Assembly (NCBI RefSeq): GCF_002252505.1
Contig: NZ_NNRL01000163.1
Span: 377,981 to 441,980, forward strand
Origin: Brucella grignonensis
GTDB lineage: Bacteria; Pseudomonadota; Alphaproteobacteria; Rhizobiales; Rhizobiaceae
DNA length: 64,000 nucleotides
Direction: 5' to 3'
The translations under genes were made by a program, and so were the position numbers. A model generated the notes under the pieces. The model was not told where the DNA came from. It saw nothing but the letters and a program-made list of their open reading frames with translations, and did not search any database. The stretch's first letter is position 1. Every line of letters begins with the position of its first letter. Shown piece after piece: positions 1-9,932 of this stretch.

Positions 1-2
1 CT

Positions 3-287
3 TTTGGTCATTCGACCATGGCTGTAGATACGCATATTCTGCGCATAGGCAACCGGATCGGGCTTGCACCGGCCAAGACACCGGATGCGGTGGAAGCTAT
101 TCTCATGCGGGTCATTCCGAAAGAATATCTGTTCCACGCACATCACTGGCTGATCCTGCACGGGCGCTATACCTGTAAGGCACGCAAGCCTGAGTGCGAG
201 AGTTGCGTGATTGCCGATATCTGTAAGTTTCCCGGCAAGACTTGCGATGTGCCCGCAGCGCTCATTCCGTTACCGCCGCAGTTTTAA
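3..287 (+). CDS. nth: Endonuclease III, C-terminal part (cut by window start)
   Basis: DNA glycosylase/AP lyase of base excision repair that removes oxidised pyrimidines. Only about the last 94 residues are in the window; the frame is open to the left edge, reading FGHSTMAVDTHILRIGNR. This holds the family's conserved VDTH segment with the catalytic Asp region. The C-terminus carries the four iron-sulfur cysteines in the spacing C-X6-C-X2-C-X5-C (CKARKPECESC then VIADIC), diagnostic of the [4Fe-4S] loop. The ATG at 18 is internal, not a start. The 3' end overlaps the convergent EI24 gene by 18 nt. Confidence 0.93.
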   Translation, partial: FGHSTMAVDTHILRIGNRIGLAPAKTPDAVEAILMRVIPKEYLFHAHHWLILHGRYTCKARKPECESCVIADICKFPGKTCDVPAALIPLPPQF

Positions 288-986
288 AGTTTCCTTCTCA
301 GATATAGCCTTGTGCAGATGGATCATCATTGCCGCTGCAAAGAGCGGTGTCAGAAGATTGACAATCGGAATTGCCATGAAGCCGGCAATGAGCAGTCCTG
401 CAAGAAATACCGTCACACCATATTGAGAGCGGAGTGCCTTGGCCTCACGCTCTGTTCGATGACGCATGGCTGCAAACTCAAAGAATTCCCGGCCGAGCAG
501 ATAAGCGTTGATCACGAAGAAGGCGATCAGATTGATGCCGGGTACGAAGAGCAGAAACAGCGCCACGATATTGCCGAGAATAACTACGCCCAGAAACTTG
601 AGTGACACGACAATGGAATGGCCCAGTGGCAGGGGCGTACCTGCGGGTTCATCGGGATAATCCTCTCGTTCGACAACGTCTGCGACATCATCAAGGAAAA
701 TACCGGCGACAAGCGCTGTAACGGGCGCGATCATCAAAGCGAGAACGAGTGCCAGTCCAAGACCTGCCACGATTGCTGCAACGATACCGAGCCAACCTGC
801 CCATTCGGGCATTCCCGGCAGCAATTGCTCCATCCAGGGCCATGCGAAAGTAAAAAAAACCTGCCTTATGGCGACCCAAAACCCGAGGAGAAGCAAAAGC
901 GTCAAGCCAAGCGTTTTCCATAAAACCGAGCGAAACTCCGGAGTTGGAAGACGTTTAAGCGCCTTCAGCGCAGCATCAATGATCAT
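270..986 (-). CDS. EI24/CysZ-like integral membrane protein
   Basis: 238-residue membrane protein of the EI24 (Etoposide-induced 2.4 / CysZ) domain family. Hydrophobic segments lie near residues 25-45, 62-95, 130-160 and 190-220, with a conserved-looking FVPGINLIAFFVINAYLLGREFFE stretch typical of the family. CysZ of enterics is a sulfate permease. Whether this one carries sulfate is not shown, though the window does contain a full sulfate assimilation set several kb away. It faces nth tail to tail, with 18 nt of overlap. Function beyond family membership is inference. Confidence 0.75.
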   Translation of the reverse strand: MIIDAALKALKRLPTPEFRSVLWKTLGLTLLLLLGFWVAIRQVFFTFAWPWMEQLLPGMPEWAGWLGIVAAIVAGLGLALVLALMIAPVTALVAGIFLDDVADVVEREDYPDEPAGTPLPLGHSIVVSLKFLGVVILGNIVALFLLFVPGINLIAFFVINAYLLGREFFEFAAMRHRTEREAKALRSQYGVTVFLAGLLIAGFMAIPIVNLLTPLFAAAMMIHLHKAISEKETLKLRR

Positions 987-1196
987 TTTGGGTTCACTCT
1001 CCGCAATCTCATGCGATCAAAATAGGAAGGCCGTTTGATCTGCACAAGACGGTCTGCCCACAAGTGGCAACACTGACGGACTAGCCAAAAACTTTTCAAA
1101 AGGCTAAACCGACCCCAAATGAATGCCGCTAGATCGCCGCCACAATTCTTCAATCGAAGATGGCGGCAGACAAGAAGGGGAGCCCCAGACCAGCTC

Positions 1197-2192
1197 ATGG
1201 CTACATTCGACGTTCTTTGCATTGGCAACGCCATTGTCGATATTCTTTCGCGCACAGAAGATGCGTTTCTCGAAGCCAATGGCATCATAAAAGGCGCCAT
1301 GAACCTGATTGATGGCGACCGGGCAGAACTGCTCTATAGCCGCATTAAAGGCCAGTTCACGGAAATGTCCGGTGGCAGTGCGGGCAATACTGCTGCAGGT
1401 GTTGCAAGTTTCGGCGGACGCTCTGCCTATTTCGGCAAGGTTGCAACCGACCATCTCGGGCGGGTCTTTGTTCATGATATCCGTGCGCAGGGTGTAGCCT
1501 TCGATACACGGGCTTTGGAAAACGGTTCACCAACGGCGCGTTCGATGATCTTCGTCACGGCTGATGGCGAGCGTTCAATGAACACTTATCTGGGTGCGTG
1601 CGTTGAGCTCGGGCCGGAGGATGTCGAAACCTCCAAGGTTGCCGATGCCCGCATTACCTATTTCGAAGGTTATCTGTGGGATCCGCCGCGCGCCAAGGAA
1701 GCCATCGTTCTGGCATCAAAAATTGCACATGAACATGGTCGTCAGGTTGCCATGACCTTGTCCGATCCGTTCTGTGTCGATCGTTATCGCGAAGAGTTCC
1801 TGGGTCTGATGCGCAAGCGCATTGTCGATATCGTTTTTGCGAACGAAGACGAGGTGAAGTCGCTCTATCAGACCAAGTCGCTTGATGAAGCTGTTGAAGC
1901 CATCCGCAAGGATTGCCCGCTTGCAATCGTCACGCGTTCGGAAAAAGGCGCAATTGTCATCACTGCCGATCAGACGTTGCATGTGCCCGCGATCGAGATT
2001 GAAGAGCTGGTCGACACAACGGGCGCTGGCGATCTTTATGCGGCTGGTTTCCTCTATGGCTATACCAAGGATCGTTCGCTTGAAGATTGCGCACGATTGG
2101 GTTCACTTGCTGCGGGTATGATTATTCAGCAGATGGGACCACGTCCACTGATCGATCTTCAGGCTGCAGCAAGCCAAGCTAAACTTATCTGA
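1197..2192 (+). CDS. PfkB-family kinase, probable adenosine kinase
   Basis: 331-residue sugar/nucleoside kinase. It shows the PfkB N-terminal glycine motif GGSAGNTAAGVASFGG near residue 60 and the C-terminal signature DTTGAGDLYAAGFLYG near residue 280, whose Asp is the catalytic base. The N-terminus FDVLCIGNAIVDI and the overall pattern match the alphaproteobacterial adenosine kinase group rather than ribokinase. Adenosine salvage to AMP is therefore the likely role. The start chosen is the ATG at 1197, because family members begin about there; an in-frame ATG at 1119 would add 26 residues with no family character. The stop abuts the next, convergent gene with no gap. Confidence 0.85.
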   Translation: MATFDVLCIGNAIVDILSRTEDAFLEANGIIKGAMNLIDGDRAELLYSRIKGQFTEMSGGSAGNTAAGVASFGGRSAYFGKVATDHLGRVFVHDIRAQGVAFDTRALENGSPTARSMIFVTADGERSMNTYLGACVELGPEDVETSKVADARITYFEGYLWDPPRAKEAIVLASKIAHEHGRQVAMTLSDPFCVDRYREEFLGLMRKRIVDIVFANEDEVKSLYQTKSLDEAVEAIRKDCPLAIVTRSEKGAIVITADQTLHVPAIEIEELVDTTGAGDLYAAGFLYGYTKDRSLEDCARLGSLAAGMIIQQMGPRPLIDLQAAASQAKLI

Positions 2193-2852
2193 TTATTGAT
2201 CAATTCGCACAATCCGGTCGCGCTTGAGTTCTTCCTCTGTGCGGCCGGGACGGCTTTTATAAACAGGCAGATTCCAGCCGAAATAGAGCGCACCTCCGCG
2301 CACGATGAATGCGGTTAGCGCAGCAGCAAGTGCTGCAAACAATGGGTCGATCCCGAAACGCTCCAGCACCACATAAAGACAAGCACCTGCAAGGGCTGCG
2401 GTGACATAGATTTCCCGCCGCATCAGCACAGATGGCTCGCCTGCCACCATGTCGCGTAAAATGCCGCCAAGCGTGGCGGTGAAGATGCCAGTCACAATCG
2501 CGACCGATGGGCCGAAGCCAAGCGTCAGTCCTTTGGCGGCCCCCACAACCGTATAAGCAGACATACCAATAGCGTCACACCAGAGCAGAAGCCGGTAGCG
2601 TGATTCGAACAGATGGGCTGTGAAATAGACGATGATGGCGGCTGATGTACCTGCCATCAGATAAAAGGGCTGGACGACCCAGAAAACCGGCGCACCCAAC
2701 ACCAGGTCGCGCATTGTGCCGCCGCCAATGCCTGTAATGTTGGCGAGGAAAATGAAGCCGATAATATCAAGCTGGCGGCGTGAGGCGGCAAGAGCGCCGG
2801 TGGCAGCGAAGACGAAAACCCCTGAAAAGTTTGCAAAATCAAAGATCGTCAC
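2193..2852 (-). CDS. TRIC channel / UPF0126 (YicG-like) membrane protein
   Basis: 219-residue protein with two repeated UPF0126 halves, each with about three membrane spans and the glycine-rich GIGGGTMRDLVLG and LGGILRDMVAGE motifs (residues about 40-55 and 128-142). These repeats define the bacterial trimeric intracellular cation channel family. Some homologues are described as glycine transporters. It is convergent with the kinase, sharing the boundary at 2192/2193. Substrate cannot be read from sequence. Confidence 0.85.
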   Translation of the reverse strand: MTIFDFANFSGVFVFAATGALAASRRQLDIIGFIFLANITGIGGGTMRDLVLGAPVFWVVQPFYLMAGTSAAIIVYFTAHLFESRYRLLLWCDAIGMSAYTVVGAAKGLTLGFGPSVAIVTGIFTATLGGILRDMVAGEPSVLMRREIYVTAALAGACLYVVLERFGIDPLFAALAAALTAFIVRGGALYFGWNLPVYKSRPGRTEEELKRDRIVRIDQ

Positions 2853-2900
2853 GCACGGCCTCCCAGCTGATAGTGTGTCGATAGTCCAATGGATAGCGAC

Positions 2901-2936
2901 AAAAAGAAAGAGCGGCGATGAACACGCCGCTCTTTC
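2901..2936 (-). terminator. Rho-independent terminator, probably for hrcA-grpE
   Basis: Perfect 11-12 bp stem: arms 2906-2917 and 2925-2936 with a 7-nt loop. On the minus strand it is followed by TTTTT. It lies about 190 bp beyond the grpE stop; the space between is filled by the composite repeat at 2949-3117. Confidence 0.7.
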
Positions 2937-2948
2937 TCCAATGTTTTA

Positions 2949-3117
2949 GAGCATAATTTTAAAGTGTTAGAGCGACCTTTGTGCGCCCAATAGGACGCCC
3001 GGGCTCTAGAATGTGAACGCATCCCGAAAAGTGTGAAACGGTTTTCGGGATGCGCGTTAAGACAAACATTGAGACGCGCCGATCTGATAAAATCAGATCG
3101 AAACGTGCTCTAATGAG
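2949..3117. repeat. Composite dispersed repeat (modules B, A and C)
   Basis: Three modules in a row. Module B (about 2955-3008) contains the string TGCGCCCAATAGGACGC. Module A (about 3017-3058) is a hairpin of ATCCCGAAAA / TTTTCGGGAT. Module C (about 3085-3116) is an imperfect inverted repeat around GATCTGATAAAATCAGATC. The same modules recur singly or together through the window. They are non-coding and sit between grpE and its terminator. Confidence 0.85.
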
Positions 3118-3125
3118 CTGCTTAA

Positions 3126-3806
3126 TTAAGCATTGCCTTCAGGCGCGGCCTCAGCGGCAGCCTTTGGGCCACCCTTTGAAACGCCGACCATGGCCGGACG
3201 CAGCACGCGGTCGCCGATGGCATAGCCTGCCTGCATAACCTGCACGACCGTGTTGGCTGGCAGTTCAGGGTTCGGGACTTCAAAAATAGCCTGATGGAAG
3301 TTCGGATCGAACTTTTCACCTTCAGGATTAAGCTTGGTCACGCCATGGCGTTCCAAAGCCTGCAACATGGCACGTTCGGTCATTTCCACGCCCTCAGCCA
3401 GTGACTTGAGGTTTGCATCGGTTTCCAATGCATCGGCGGGGATGGCTTCGTGCGCACGGCTCAGGTTGTCGGAAACCGACAGCATGTCACGAGCAAAATT
3501 GGTCACGGCATAGGTGCGGGCGTCCTGAACATCGCGCTGGGTGCGCTTGCGCAGGTTTTCCATCTCGGCAACGAGACGCAGCATCTGATCCTTGAGTTCA
3601 GCATTGTCCGCTTCAAGCGCTGCAATCGTATTTGCAGCCAGGCTATCGGCATCAACGGCGTCCTCTTCGGCTTCAGCGCGTGCCTCAGCCTTGCGGCTTT
3701 TCAGAAAATCGTCGGCAGCACGCTTCAGCGCATCACGATCACGAGGATTGTTGATATCGCGCTGCTCAAGATCGGGGTTTTCGGGTGTATTCTTTTCATC
3801 AGCCAT
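3126..3806 (-). CDS. grpE: GrpE, nucleotide exchange factor of DnaK
   Basis: 226-residue co-chaperone that releases ADP from DnaK. The N-terminal half is charged and coiled-coil forming (from about residue 25 to 110, including [20 protein letters not shown]). The C-terminal half has the GrpE signature [20 protein letters not shown] near residue 190-210. It lies downstream of hrcA on the same strand with a 97-nt gap, so both are probably cotranscribed. The tail is Ala/Glu-rich. Confidence 0.96.
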   Translation of the reverse strand: MADEKNTPENPDLEQRDINNPRDRDALKRAADDFLKSRKAEARAEAEEDAVDADSLAANTIAALEADNAELKDQMLRLVAEMENLRKRTQRDVQDARTYAVTNFARDMLSVSDNLSRAHEAIPADALETDANLKSLAEGVEMTERAMLQALERHGVTKLNPEGEKFDPNFHQAIFEVPNPELPANTVVQVMQAGYAIGDRVLRPAMVGVSKGGPKAAAEAAPEGNA

Positions 3807-3903
3807 AATGCTTCTTCCGTCTTGAATAGTGTTTGGGCCGGATATCGAGTTTCACGGCGTTAAAATCAAGGTTTAATTTCCCTGCCTTGTTAAGTCTGAC
3901 AAC

Positions 3904-4974
3904 TTAACGCAGCAACCTCGAGACGATCTGGGCGGTGTAATCGACCATCGGCACGATGCGAGCATAGTTAAGCCGGGTTGGTCCAATGACCCCGAGAGCA
4001 CCGACAACACGCTGTTCGCTGTCACGATAAGGAGCCACCACCAGCGATGAACCGGAAAGCGAGAACAGCTTGTTCTCCGAGCCGATGAAAATCCGCACGC
4101 CAGAACCCGATTCAGCCAGATCAAGCAGCTGGATCATGCCGTCCTTGGTTTCGAGGTCGTCAAACAGGTGACGCAGACGTTCGATATCTTCCTGTGCATG
4201 AATGTTCTCAAGCAGGTTGGCACGACCGCGCACGATGAGGCGTGCAGGCTGGTCAGAACCCGCGCCGCTCCAGACGGCTATGCCCTGTGCTACCAATTCC
4301 TGCGAGAGCTGATCAAGCTCCTGTCTCGTTTCTTCGGAAAGTTTTTCCAGTTCCGATTTCGCTTCCGACAGCGTATGGCCATGGATATGCGCATTGAGGA
4401 AGTTGGACGCTTCCACGAGCTGCGACGCAGAAATGCCGGCGGGCAGATTGATGACGCGGTTTTCAACATCGCCATTCTGCATCACTAGCACGGCAAGCGC
4501 GCGGGTCGGTTCAAGACGCACGAATTCTATATGTTTAAGCGCGCCTTCAGCCTTGGTGGCAAGCACAAGGCCTGCGCCGCGCGACAGGCCGGAGAGAACC
4601 TGACTGGCTTCGGTCAACACGCTCTCGACCGAATTATTCATGCCTGCCGAGCGAACCTGTGCCTCAATGGAGGAACGTTCATCGGGCGGCAGGTCGCCCA
4701 CTTCCATGAAAGCATCGACGAAGAAACGCAGACCGATCTGCGTTGGTAGACGTCCGGCAGAAATATGCGGTGCGTAAATGAGACCGAGCTGTTCGAGATC
4801 GCTCATCACATTGCGAATGGTGGCAGGCGAAAGACTATGAGGCAAAAGACGCGACAAATTACGCGAGCCGACTGGATCACCATCATTGAGATAGCTATCG
4901 ACAATCAGCCGAAAAATATCACGCGACCGCTGGTCGAGCGAATTAAGCAGCTGATGTTCCGGTGATTTGATCAT
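3904..4974 (-). CDS. hrcA: HrcA, heat-inducible transcription repressor
   Basis: 356-residue repressor that binds CIRCE operators and controls groESL in many alphaproteobacteria. It has an N-terminal winged helix ([22 protein letters not shown], residues about 48-70, with SAGRLPT after it) and a C-terminal IF3-like/GAF-like part ending in [12 protein letters not shown]. The start at 4974 gives [20 protein letters not shown], the usual family N-terminus. A longer frame to 5037 would run into the promoter. I see no CIRCE sequence near this gene or grpE, so the target is elsewhere. Confidence 0.95.
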   Translation of the reverse strand: MIKSPEHQLLNSLDQRSRDIFRLIVDSYLNDGDPVGSRNLSRLLPHSLSPATIRNVMSDLEQLGLIYAPHISAGRLPTQIGLRFFVDAFMEVGDLPPDERSSIEAQVRSAGMNNSVESVLTEASQVLSGLSRGAGLVLATKAEGALKHIEFVRLEPTRALAVLVMQNGDVENRVINLPAGISASQLVEASNFLNAHIHGHTLSEAKSELEKLSEETRQELDQLSQELVAQGIAVWSGAGSDQPARLIVRGRANLLENIHAQEDIERLRHLFDDLETKDGMIQLLDLAESGSGVRIFIGSENKLFSLSGSSLVVAPYRDSEQRVVGALGVIGPTRLNYARIVPMVDYTAQIVSRLLR

Positions 4975-5009
4975 GGTCTTAGAGCGAACCCTCTGAATTG
5001 CATGCCATA

Positions 5010-5037
5010 AATATAAGACTGGTATTGAAGGCGTCAA
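5010..5037 (-). promoter_or_regulatory. Putative sigma70-type promoter of hrcA-grpE
   Basis: On the minus strand TTGACG (5032-5037), a 16-nt spacer, then TATATT (5010-5015). Transcription would start about 30 nt upstream of the hrcA ATG at 4974. Pattern match only. Confidence 0.5.
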
Positions 5038-5159
5038 AGGCTTTGCGCCAGTAATGACAGTTCTCTCAACATCTCTCTTGAAGGATCACGCGAAATTCCT
5101 TTCCATTCTGGCGCGACAGGCCTAAAAAGCCGCAACGATAAATGAATTGAGGAAATACA

Positions 5160-5876
5160 ATGCGTCCATCCAAGCGCGCTGCTGATGAAATGCGCGCCGT
5201 CTCTTTCGAGCGCGGCGTCTCCAAACATGCGGAAGGCTCGTGCCTCGTCAAGTTCGGCGACACCCATGTTCTTTGCACGGCAAGCTTAGAGGAAAAGGTG
5301 CCGGGCTGGATGCGCAATTCCGGCAAGGGCTGGGTCACTGCAGAATATGGCATGTTGCCACGTTCGACCGGCGACCGTATGCGCCGTGAAGCAGCCACAG
5401 GCAAGCAAGGTGGCCGTACGCAGGAAATCCAGCGCCTGATCGGCCGTTCGCTGCGTGCTGTCGTTGATCTTCAGGCGCTTGGCGAATTCCAGATCACGGT
5501 TGACTGCGATGTCATTCAGGCCGATGGCGGCACCCGTACTGCTGCGATTACCGGCGGCTGGGTAGCGCTGCATGATTGCCTGCGCTGGATGGAAGCGCGT
5601 CAGATGATCCGCTTTGAGAAGGTGCTTAAAGATCATATCGCAGCCATTTCCTGCGGCATCCACGAAGGTCAGCCTGTGCTTGATCTCGACTATGTCGAGG
5701 ATTCGGCGGCTGAAACCGACAGCAATTTCGTGATGACCGGTCAGGGTGGTATCGTCGAAATTCAGGGTACGGCAGAAGGCGCACCGTTCTCGGAAGAAGA
5801 GTTCACAGCGCTCATGAAGCTTGCACGCGGCGGCATTAATCAGCTCGTCGAGTTGCAGAAAGCCGCACTTGCCTGA
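5160..5876 (+). CDS. rph: Ribonuclease PH
   Basis: 238-residue phosphorolytic 3'-5' exoribonuclease that trims tRNA 3' ends. The full-length family pattern is present: [19 protein letters not shown] start, then [30 protein letters not shown] and the phosphate-site region [18 protein letters not shown] near residue 115-130. Divergent from hrcA, with 185 bp between start codons, a common alphaproteobacterial arrangement. Followed by a very strong terminator. Confidence 0.97.
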   Translation: MRPSKRAADEMRAVSFERGVSKHAEGSCLVKFGDTHVLCTASLEEKVPGWMRNSGKGWVTAEYGMLPRSTGDRMRREAATGKQGGRTQEIQRLIGRSLRAVVDLQALGEFQITVDCDVIQADGGTRTAAITGGWVALHDCLRWMEARQMIRFEKVLKDHIAAISCGIHEGQPVLDLDYVEDSAAETDSNFVMTGQGGIVEIQGTAEGAPFSEEEFTALMKLARGGINQLVELQKAALA

Positions 5877-5877
5877 T

Positions 5878-5936
5878 AGTTACAGCGGTTCCAGTTAAGA
5901 ATGAATCGTTGGAACCGCTGTAACTGTTTGTTTTTA
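5878..5936 (+). terminator. Terminator of rph
   Basis: Perfect 16-bp inverted repeat: arms 5878-5893 and 5910-5925 with a 16-nt loop, followed by GTTTGTTTTT. Begins two bases after the rph stop. Confidence 0.85.
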
Positions 5937-5983
5937 CGCATTATCCGACGCAAAACTGCTTCGCACTTTTGCTGGAAATGCTA
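5937..5983. repeat. Dispersed palindromic repeat, module A (reverse orientation)
   Basis: 47-bp hairpin unit starting CGCATTATCCGACGCAAAAC and ending AAATGCTAT. The same unit is at 15047-15093, and a diverged one is in the TPP riboswitch at 46045-46091. Confidence 0.85.
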
Positions 5984-6018
5984 TAAGGCCTTCTCTTATT
6001 CACGAGGGGGCCGAGGCT

Positions 6019-6423
6019 ATGCAAGCATCCCGCATTCTTGAAACCGCGCTCTATGTCCGTGATGTTGCCGAGGCGATTGCGTTTTATCGCGACATCATTG
6101 GGCTTGAGCCGGTGGGCAAGGTCAGTGAACGCAATGCATTCTTCCGCTGTGGCAACGGCATTCTGCTGCTGTTTAAAGCGGAAGAAACTTTGAAGCCACC
6201 TCTACCCGGATCGCTGCCGGTGCCGCCGCATGGGACGATCGGTGCTGGGCATGTCTGTTTTGCAGCCACACGTCATGAAATTGACGACTGGCGCACCTAT
6301 CTCGAAAAGCACAACATTGCTATCGAGTCTGATTTCGAATGGCCTAATGGCGCACGTTCGATTTATTTTCGCGATCCTTCCGGCAACTCGCTGGAATTCG
6401 CTGAGCCGAAACTTTGGAGCTAA
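6019..6423 (+). CDS. VOC-superfamily (glyoxalase/bleomycin-resistance fold) protein
   Basis: 134-residue single-domain member of the vicinal oxygen chelate superfamily. Two beta-alpha-beta-beta-beta modules are visible: residues 4-55 (ILETALYVRDVAEAIAFYRDIIGLE) and 75-130 ending in IYFRDPSGNSLEFAE. A His in GHVCF and the Glu in SLEFAE are in positions used for metal binding in the family. A strong GAGGGGG ribosome site precedes the ATG. The exact substrate is unknown. The stop falls at the edge of a palindromic repeat. Confidence 0.8.
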   Translation: MQASRILETALYVRDVAEAIAFYRDIIGLEPVGKVSERNAFFRCGNGILLLFKAEETLKPPLPGSLPVPPHGTIGAGHVCFAATRHEIDDWRTYLEKHNIAIESDFEWPNGARSIYFRDPSGNSLEFAEPKLWS

Positions 6424-6424
6424 A

Positions 6425-6470
6425 GCATGATCCCGAAAAGTGGATACCGGTTTTCGGATAAGATCATGCG
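6425..6470. repeat. Dispersed palindromic repeat, module A
   Basis: Hairpin GCATGATCCCGAAAAG ... TTTTCGGATAAGATCATGC between the VOC gene and rdgB. It ends 18 nt before the rdgB start and so lies in its leader. Confidence 0.85.
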
Positions 6471-6488
6471 TAAAAAGGTAGAACTTAA

Positions 6489-7151
6489 ATGAAGGCGCTT
6501 GAAAAGGGCAAACTGATCGTCGCATCGCACAACGCAGGCAAACTGCGCGAGTTCGATGGGCTTATTGCTCCGTTTGGTTTTGAGGTCAGTTCTGTTGCAG
6601 CTCTCGGCCTGCCGGAGCCGGAAGAAACCGGCACCACATTTGAGCAGAATGCCTATATCAAGGCGCTGGCCGCAGCTAGAGCCACCGGTTTGCCTTCTCT
6701 GTCTGACGATTCCGGCCTGATGGTAGATGCGCTTGATGGCAATCCCGGCGTTTACACCGCTGACTGGGCAGAGACTGAAGACGGCACGCGTGATTTCAAT
6801 ATGGCGATGCAGAAGGTTGAAGACCTTTTGCAGGAAAAAGGTGCTGTCACACCGGCTGAGCGCAAGGCGCGCTTTGTTTCGGTGATCTGCCTTGCATGGC
6901 CGGATGGTGAAGCACAATATTATCGCGGTGAAGTGGAAGGCACGCTGATCTGGCCTCCGCGTGGGCGTATCGGCTTCGGTTATGATCCGGTCTTCAAACC
7001 GGATGGCTATGAAAAGACCTTTGGTGAAATGACTGCCGACGAAAAGCATGGCTGGAAGCCGGGTGACGCGTCCGCGCTTTCGCATCGTGCACGCGCCTTC
7101 AAGCTGTTTGCTGAAAAGGCGCTTGATGTTGTTTCGGATGCTGCTGTATGA
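6489..7151 (+). CDS. rdgB: XTP/dITP diphosphatase (Ham1/RdgB)
   Basis: 220-residue house-cleaning pyrophosphatase that removes dITP, XTP and ITP from the nucleotide pool. Family motifs are present: [11 protein letters not shown] at residues 13-23 (SHNxGK), [25 protein letters not shown] (SDDSGL) and the C-terminal [19 protein letters not shown] with SHRARA. The stop overlaps the hemW start in ATGA, so translation is coupled. Confidence 0.96.
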   Translation: MKALEKGKLIVASHNAGKLREFDGLIAPFGFEVSSVAALGLPEPEETGTTFEQNAYIKALAAARATGLPSLSDDSGLMVDALDGNPGVYTADWAETEDGTRDFNMAMQKVEDLLQEKGAVTPAERKARFVSVICLAWPDGEAQYYRGEVEGTLIWPPRGRIGFGYDPVFKPDGYEKTFGEMTADEKHGWKPGDASALSHRARAFKLFAEKALDVVSDAAV

Positions 7152-8356
7152 ACCATCATTTTTCTCCACCCGCCGGAAGTGCCGATATTCTGCCAATTGC
7201 ACGCGCGGATGGGGAAACGGCTTTTGGCGTTTATTTGCATTGGCCGTTTTGTCTGGCCAAATGCCCTTATTGCGACTTCAACAGCCATGTGCGCCATCAG
7301 CCGGTTGATCAGCCACGCTTTGCGGAAGCTTTCAATCGCGAGATGGACACATTGCGCGCCCGCACAGGCCCGCGCACCGTCACCAGCATCTTTTTGGGCG
7401 GCGGCACACCATCGCTGATGCAGCCGTCGACTGTTGGCAGCCTACTTGATGGGATTGCTTCGCGCTGGACTGTCGCACCCGATATTGAAGTAACACTGGA
7501 AGCCAATCCGACAAGCGTGGAAGCCGATCGTTTCCGCGGCTATCGCGCAGCGGGCGTCAATCGCGTTTCGCTTGGCATTCAGGCGCTGAATGATCCTGAT
7601 CTGCGTCGTCTGGGCCGTATGCATTCAGTCGAAGAAGCAAAAGCCGCAATCCGGCTTGCGCGTGAAATTTTCCCGCGTCTTTCGTTCGATCTCATCTATG
7701 CGCGGCCCAATCAGACCATTGAGGCATGGCGCGAGGAACTAAAAGAAGCCATCGGTCTTGCCGCTGATCATCTCTCGCTCTACCAGCTGACAATCGAAGA
7801 AGGCACGCAGTTCTATAATCTCTGGAAGGCGGGCAAGCTCACCACGCCAGAGCCTGATCATGCGGCGGCTCTTTATGAGGAAACGCAGAAGATTACAGCG
7901 GAACACGGTCTTCCGGCCTATGAGATCTCAAACCATGCAGTGCCGGGGCGTGAATCCCAGCACAATCTGGTTTACTGGCGTTATGGGCAATATGTTGGCA
8001 TTGGTCCGGGTGCACATGGCCGTTTTGTTGAGAATGGCACGCGCACGGTCACAATGACCGAAAAGCACCCGGAAACCTGGCTCGAAAAGGTCGAGACCAA
8101 CGGTCACGGCATCATTGAAGAAGAATATCTCAATGGCAATCAGGAAGGCGATGAGTTTCTGATGATGGGGTTGCGGCTGCGCGAAGGCATTGATCTTGCG
8201 CGTTATCAGCGTTTGACGGGCCACGATATTGATCGCAAGCGCCTTGAACGGCTGATTGCATCAGACATGATTGAAAAGATGGATGGAAGCTTCATCCGTG
8301 CAACGCCGGATGGCGCACTGGTGCTTGATGCGCTGGTGGCTGATCTGGCTGCATAA
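7148..8356 (+). CDS. hemW: HemW, radical SAM heme chaperone
   Basis: 402-residue HemN-like protein. The radical SAM cluster CX3CX2C is seen as FCLAKCPYC at about residues 34-42. The HNxxYW motif ([20 protein letters not shown], about residue 275) distinguishes HemW from true coproporphyrinogen dehydrogenases. Role: heme insertion into acceptor proteins. It overlaps rdgB by 4 nt and is followed by rsmI after 9 nt, so these genes probably form one operon. Confidence 0.93.
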   Translation: MNHHFSPPAGSADILPIARADGETAFGVYLHWPFCLAKCPYCDFNSHVRHQPVDQPRFAEAFNREMDTLRARTGPRTVTSIFLGGGTPSLMQPSTVGSLLDGIASRWTVAPDIEVTLEANPTSVEADRFRGYRAAGVNRVSLGIQALNDPDLRRLGRMHSVEEAKAAIRLAREIFPRLSFDLIYARPNQTIEAWREELKEAIGLAADHLSLYQLTIEEGTQFYNLWKAGKLTTPEPDHAAALYEETQKITAEHGLPAYEISNHAVPGRESQHNLVYWRYGQYVGIGPGAHGRFVENGTRTVTMTEKHPETWLEKVETNGHGIIEEEYLNGNQEGDEFLMMGLRLREGIDLARYQRLTGHDIDRKRLERLIASDMIEKMDGSFIRATPDGALVLDALVADLAA

Positions 8357-8365
8357 GGAATTTAG

Positions 8366-9274
8366 ATGAGCGAATTTTTGGACGAGCAGAAACGCGAATT
8401 TGTCGTCGGCGGCATTGCCCAGCGTGCGCGCCCCATCGAACCCGCGCTCTATATCGTCTCGACCCCGATTGGCAATCTCGGCGACATGACGCTGCGCGGG
8501 CTGGAAGTGCTTGCGAGTGCCGACATTGTGGCCTGTGAAGATACGCGCGTGACCCGCGTGTTGCTGGATCGCTATGGCATTTCACGCCGCCCGATAAGCT
8601 ATCACGAACATAATGCTGCGGAAGCAGGCGCAAAACTAATCGCTGCCCTTGAAAGCGGAAAGAGCGTGGCGCTTGTATCAGATGCAGGCACGCCACTTGT
8701 TTCTGATCCGGGCTTCCGGCTTGTTGGTGAGGCACGCGAGGCAGGCATCCGTGTGGTGCCAATTCCGGGTGCCTCGGCACTTCTCGCAGCGCTGGCTGCT
8801 TCCGGACTTCCGACCGATGCTTTCATGTTCTGCGGCTTTCTGCCGGTTAAGCACGGCCAGAAAACCTCCAAGCTCGAAAGCCTCAAGAATATCGAAGCAA
8901 CGCTTGTGTTCTATGAATCGCCCAACCGCACGGCGACAACGCTCGCCGATATGGCAGAGGTTTTTGGCGATGGGCGTGAAGCAGCCCTTTGCCGGGAGCT
9001 GACCAAGGCGTACGAGACCATTGTCACCGCTACTCTGGGTGAGTTGAAACAGCAATTCGATGGCGAAGATCGCATTCGCGGTGAAGTCGTGTTGCTGGTC
9101 GGTCCGCCAACAGGCGAGGCGGGTCCGCAAAGCGAAGAAGACATCGACAAGCTGCTGCTGTCGCTCTCAAAGGAATTGCCTCCATCCAAGGCGGCAGGCG
9201 AGGCGGCGAAGATGACTGGCGGGCAGAAATCGGTGCTCTATCAGCGCTTGATGCAGCTTAAGGCGCAAGGCTGA
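8366..9274 (+). CDS. rsmI: 16S rRNA (cytidine1402-2'-O)-methyltransferase
   Basis: 302-residue SAM-dependent methyltransferase of the tetrapyrrole-methylase fold. It modifies C1402 in the ribosomal P site. Motifs: [21 protein letters not shown] at about residue 28-48, [25 protein letters not shown] near 100-113 and [19 protein letters not shown] near 130. A clear AAGGA ribosome site precedes the ATG. The stop overlaps the yraN start by one base. Confidence 0.96.
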   Translation: MSEFLDEQKREFVVGGIAQRARPIEPALYIVSTPIGNLGDMTLRGLEVLASADIVACEDTRVTRVLLDRYGISRRPISYHEHNAAEAGAKLIAALESGKSVALVSDAGTPLVSDPGFRLVGEAREAGIRVVPIPGASALLAALAASGLPTDAFMFCGFLPVKHGQKTSKLESLKNIEATLVFYESPNRTATTLADMAEVFGDGREAALCRELTKAYETIVTATLGELKQQFDGEDRIRGEVVLLVGPPTGEAGPQSEEDIDKLLLSLSKELPPSKAAGEAAKMTGGQKSVLYQRLMQLKAQG

Positions 9275-9654
9275 TGAGTGATTTCCGCGAGAAAAAGCGT
9301 GTTGCTTTCTTTCGCGGACACAGCGCCGAGCGGCTGGCCGCGTTTGCGCTTATGCTCAAAGGTTTTCGCATCGTGGCACGCCGCTACCGCACGCGGCTTG
9401 GCGAAATCGATCTGATCGCCCGGCGCGGCAATCTTGTTCTCATTGTTGAAGTCAAAGCACGGGCAAGCGTGGAAGCAGCGCAACTTGCCGTCACGCCGCA
9501 GGCCATGCGCCGTATCGAGGCGGCGGCGGATATGTGGCTGCAACGACAAAAGGATTATGCACAATTGTCGTTGCGCTTTGATCTGATCGCGGTGTTGCCA
9601 CGACGCTGGCCAAAGCATGTGCCAGCCTTTTTTACGTCAGGCAATTACCTCTAA
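9274..9654 (+). CDS. YraN family (UPF0102) endonuclease-fold protein
   Basis: 126-residue protein of the restriction-endonuclease-like UPF0102 family. The core pattern is [27 protein letters not shown] (residues about 36-62), with the GEIDLIA and VEVKxR residues equivalent to the nuclease-fold metal site. Commonly found next to rsmI, as here, where start and stop overlap (TGATG). The biological role is not settled in the family. Confidence 0.9.
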   Translation: MSDFREKKRVAFFRGHSAERLAAFALMLKGFRIVARRYRTRLGEIDLIARRGNLVLIVEVKARASVEAAQLAVTPQAMRRIEAAADMWLQRQKDYAQLSLRFDLIAVLPRRWPKHVPAFFTSGNYL

Positions 9655-9666
9655 CCACGCATCGAC

Positions 9667-9690
9667 CCAAAAATCGAAATCGATTTTTGG
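9667..9690. terminator. Hairpin after yraN
   Basis: Perfect 11-bp arms CCAAAAATCGA (9667-9677) and TCGATTTTTGG (9680-9690) with a 2-nt loop, nested in an outer pair GCATCGA (9659-9665) / TCGATGC (9696-9702). Probably the terminator of the rdgB-hemW-rsmI-yraN operon, or another repeat type. Confidence 0.5.
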
Positions 9691-9715
9691 AAAGCTCGAT
9701 GCACATTTTTAGTGT

Positions 9716-9759
9716 TTGAGCGTCCTTTGTGCGCCCAATAGGACGCACGGCGCTCAAAT
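9716..9759. repeat. Dispersed repeat, module B
   Basis: TTTGAGCGTCCTTTGTGCGCC through AGGACGCACGGCGCTCAAAT is an imperfect inverted repeat. The same module as in 2949-3008, 26720-26776 and 30515-30553. Confidence 0.8.
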
Positions 9760-9763
9760 GTAA

Positions 9764-9819
9764 ATCCTATAAAAATTATGGGATATAATTTGAGGCAAAC
9801 AGGAATTAAAATCCTCAAA
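9764..9819. promoter_or_regulatory. Two inverted repeats upstream of cysG
   Basis: First, 9764-9784: ATCC-T-ATAA / TTAT-G-GGAT around AAA, symmetric except one T-G pair. Second, TTTGAGG (9789-9795) / CCTCAAA (9813-9819). They sit 115-170 bp before the cysG start and could be operator sites for the sulfite operon. No regulator is identified. Confidence 0.3.
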
Positions 9820-9932
9820 ATGCCTTTTCTGAGAAAAAGCGATGCTCCGCGCGATTTGCGCACGCAAGCCCGTTTCTTATAAAATTTCGCCAGTCCGGGA
9901 ATAATGGCGGCCATCTAAAAAAGGATGGCTCC

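Noticed and set aside
4975-5159. CIRCE element or RpoH promoter near hrcA/rph
   Set aside because: No TTAGCACTC/GAGTGCTAA pair is present. CTTGAA at 5077 followed by TTCCATT has an unsuitable spacing for a confident heat-shock promoter.
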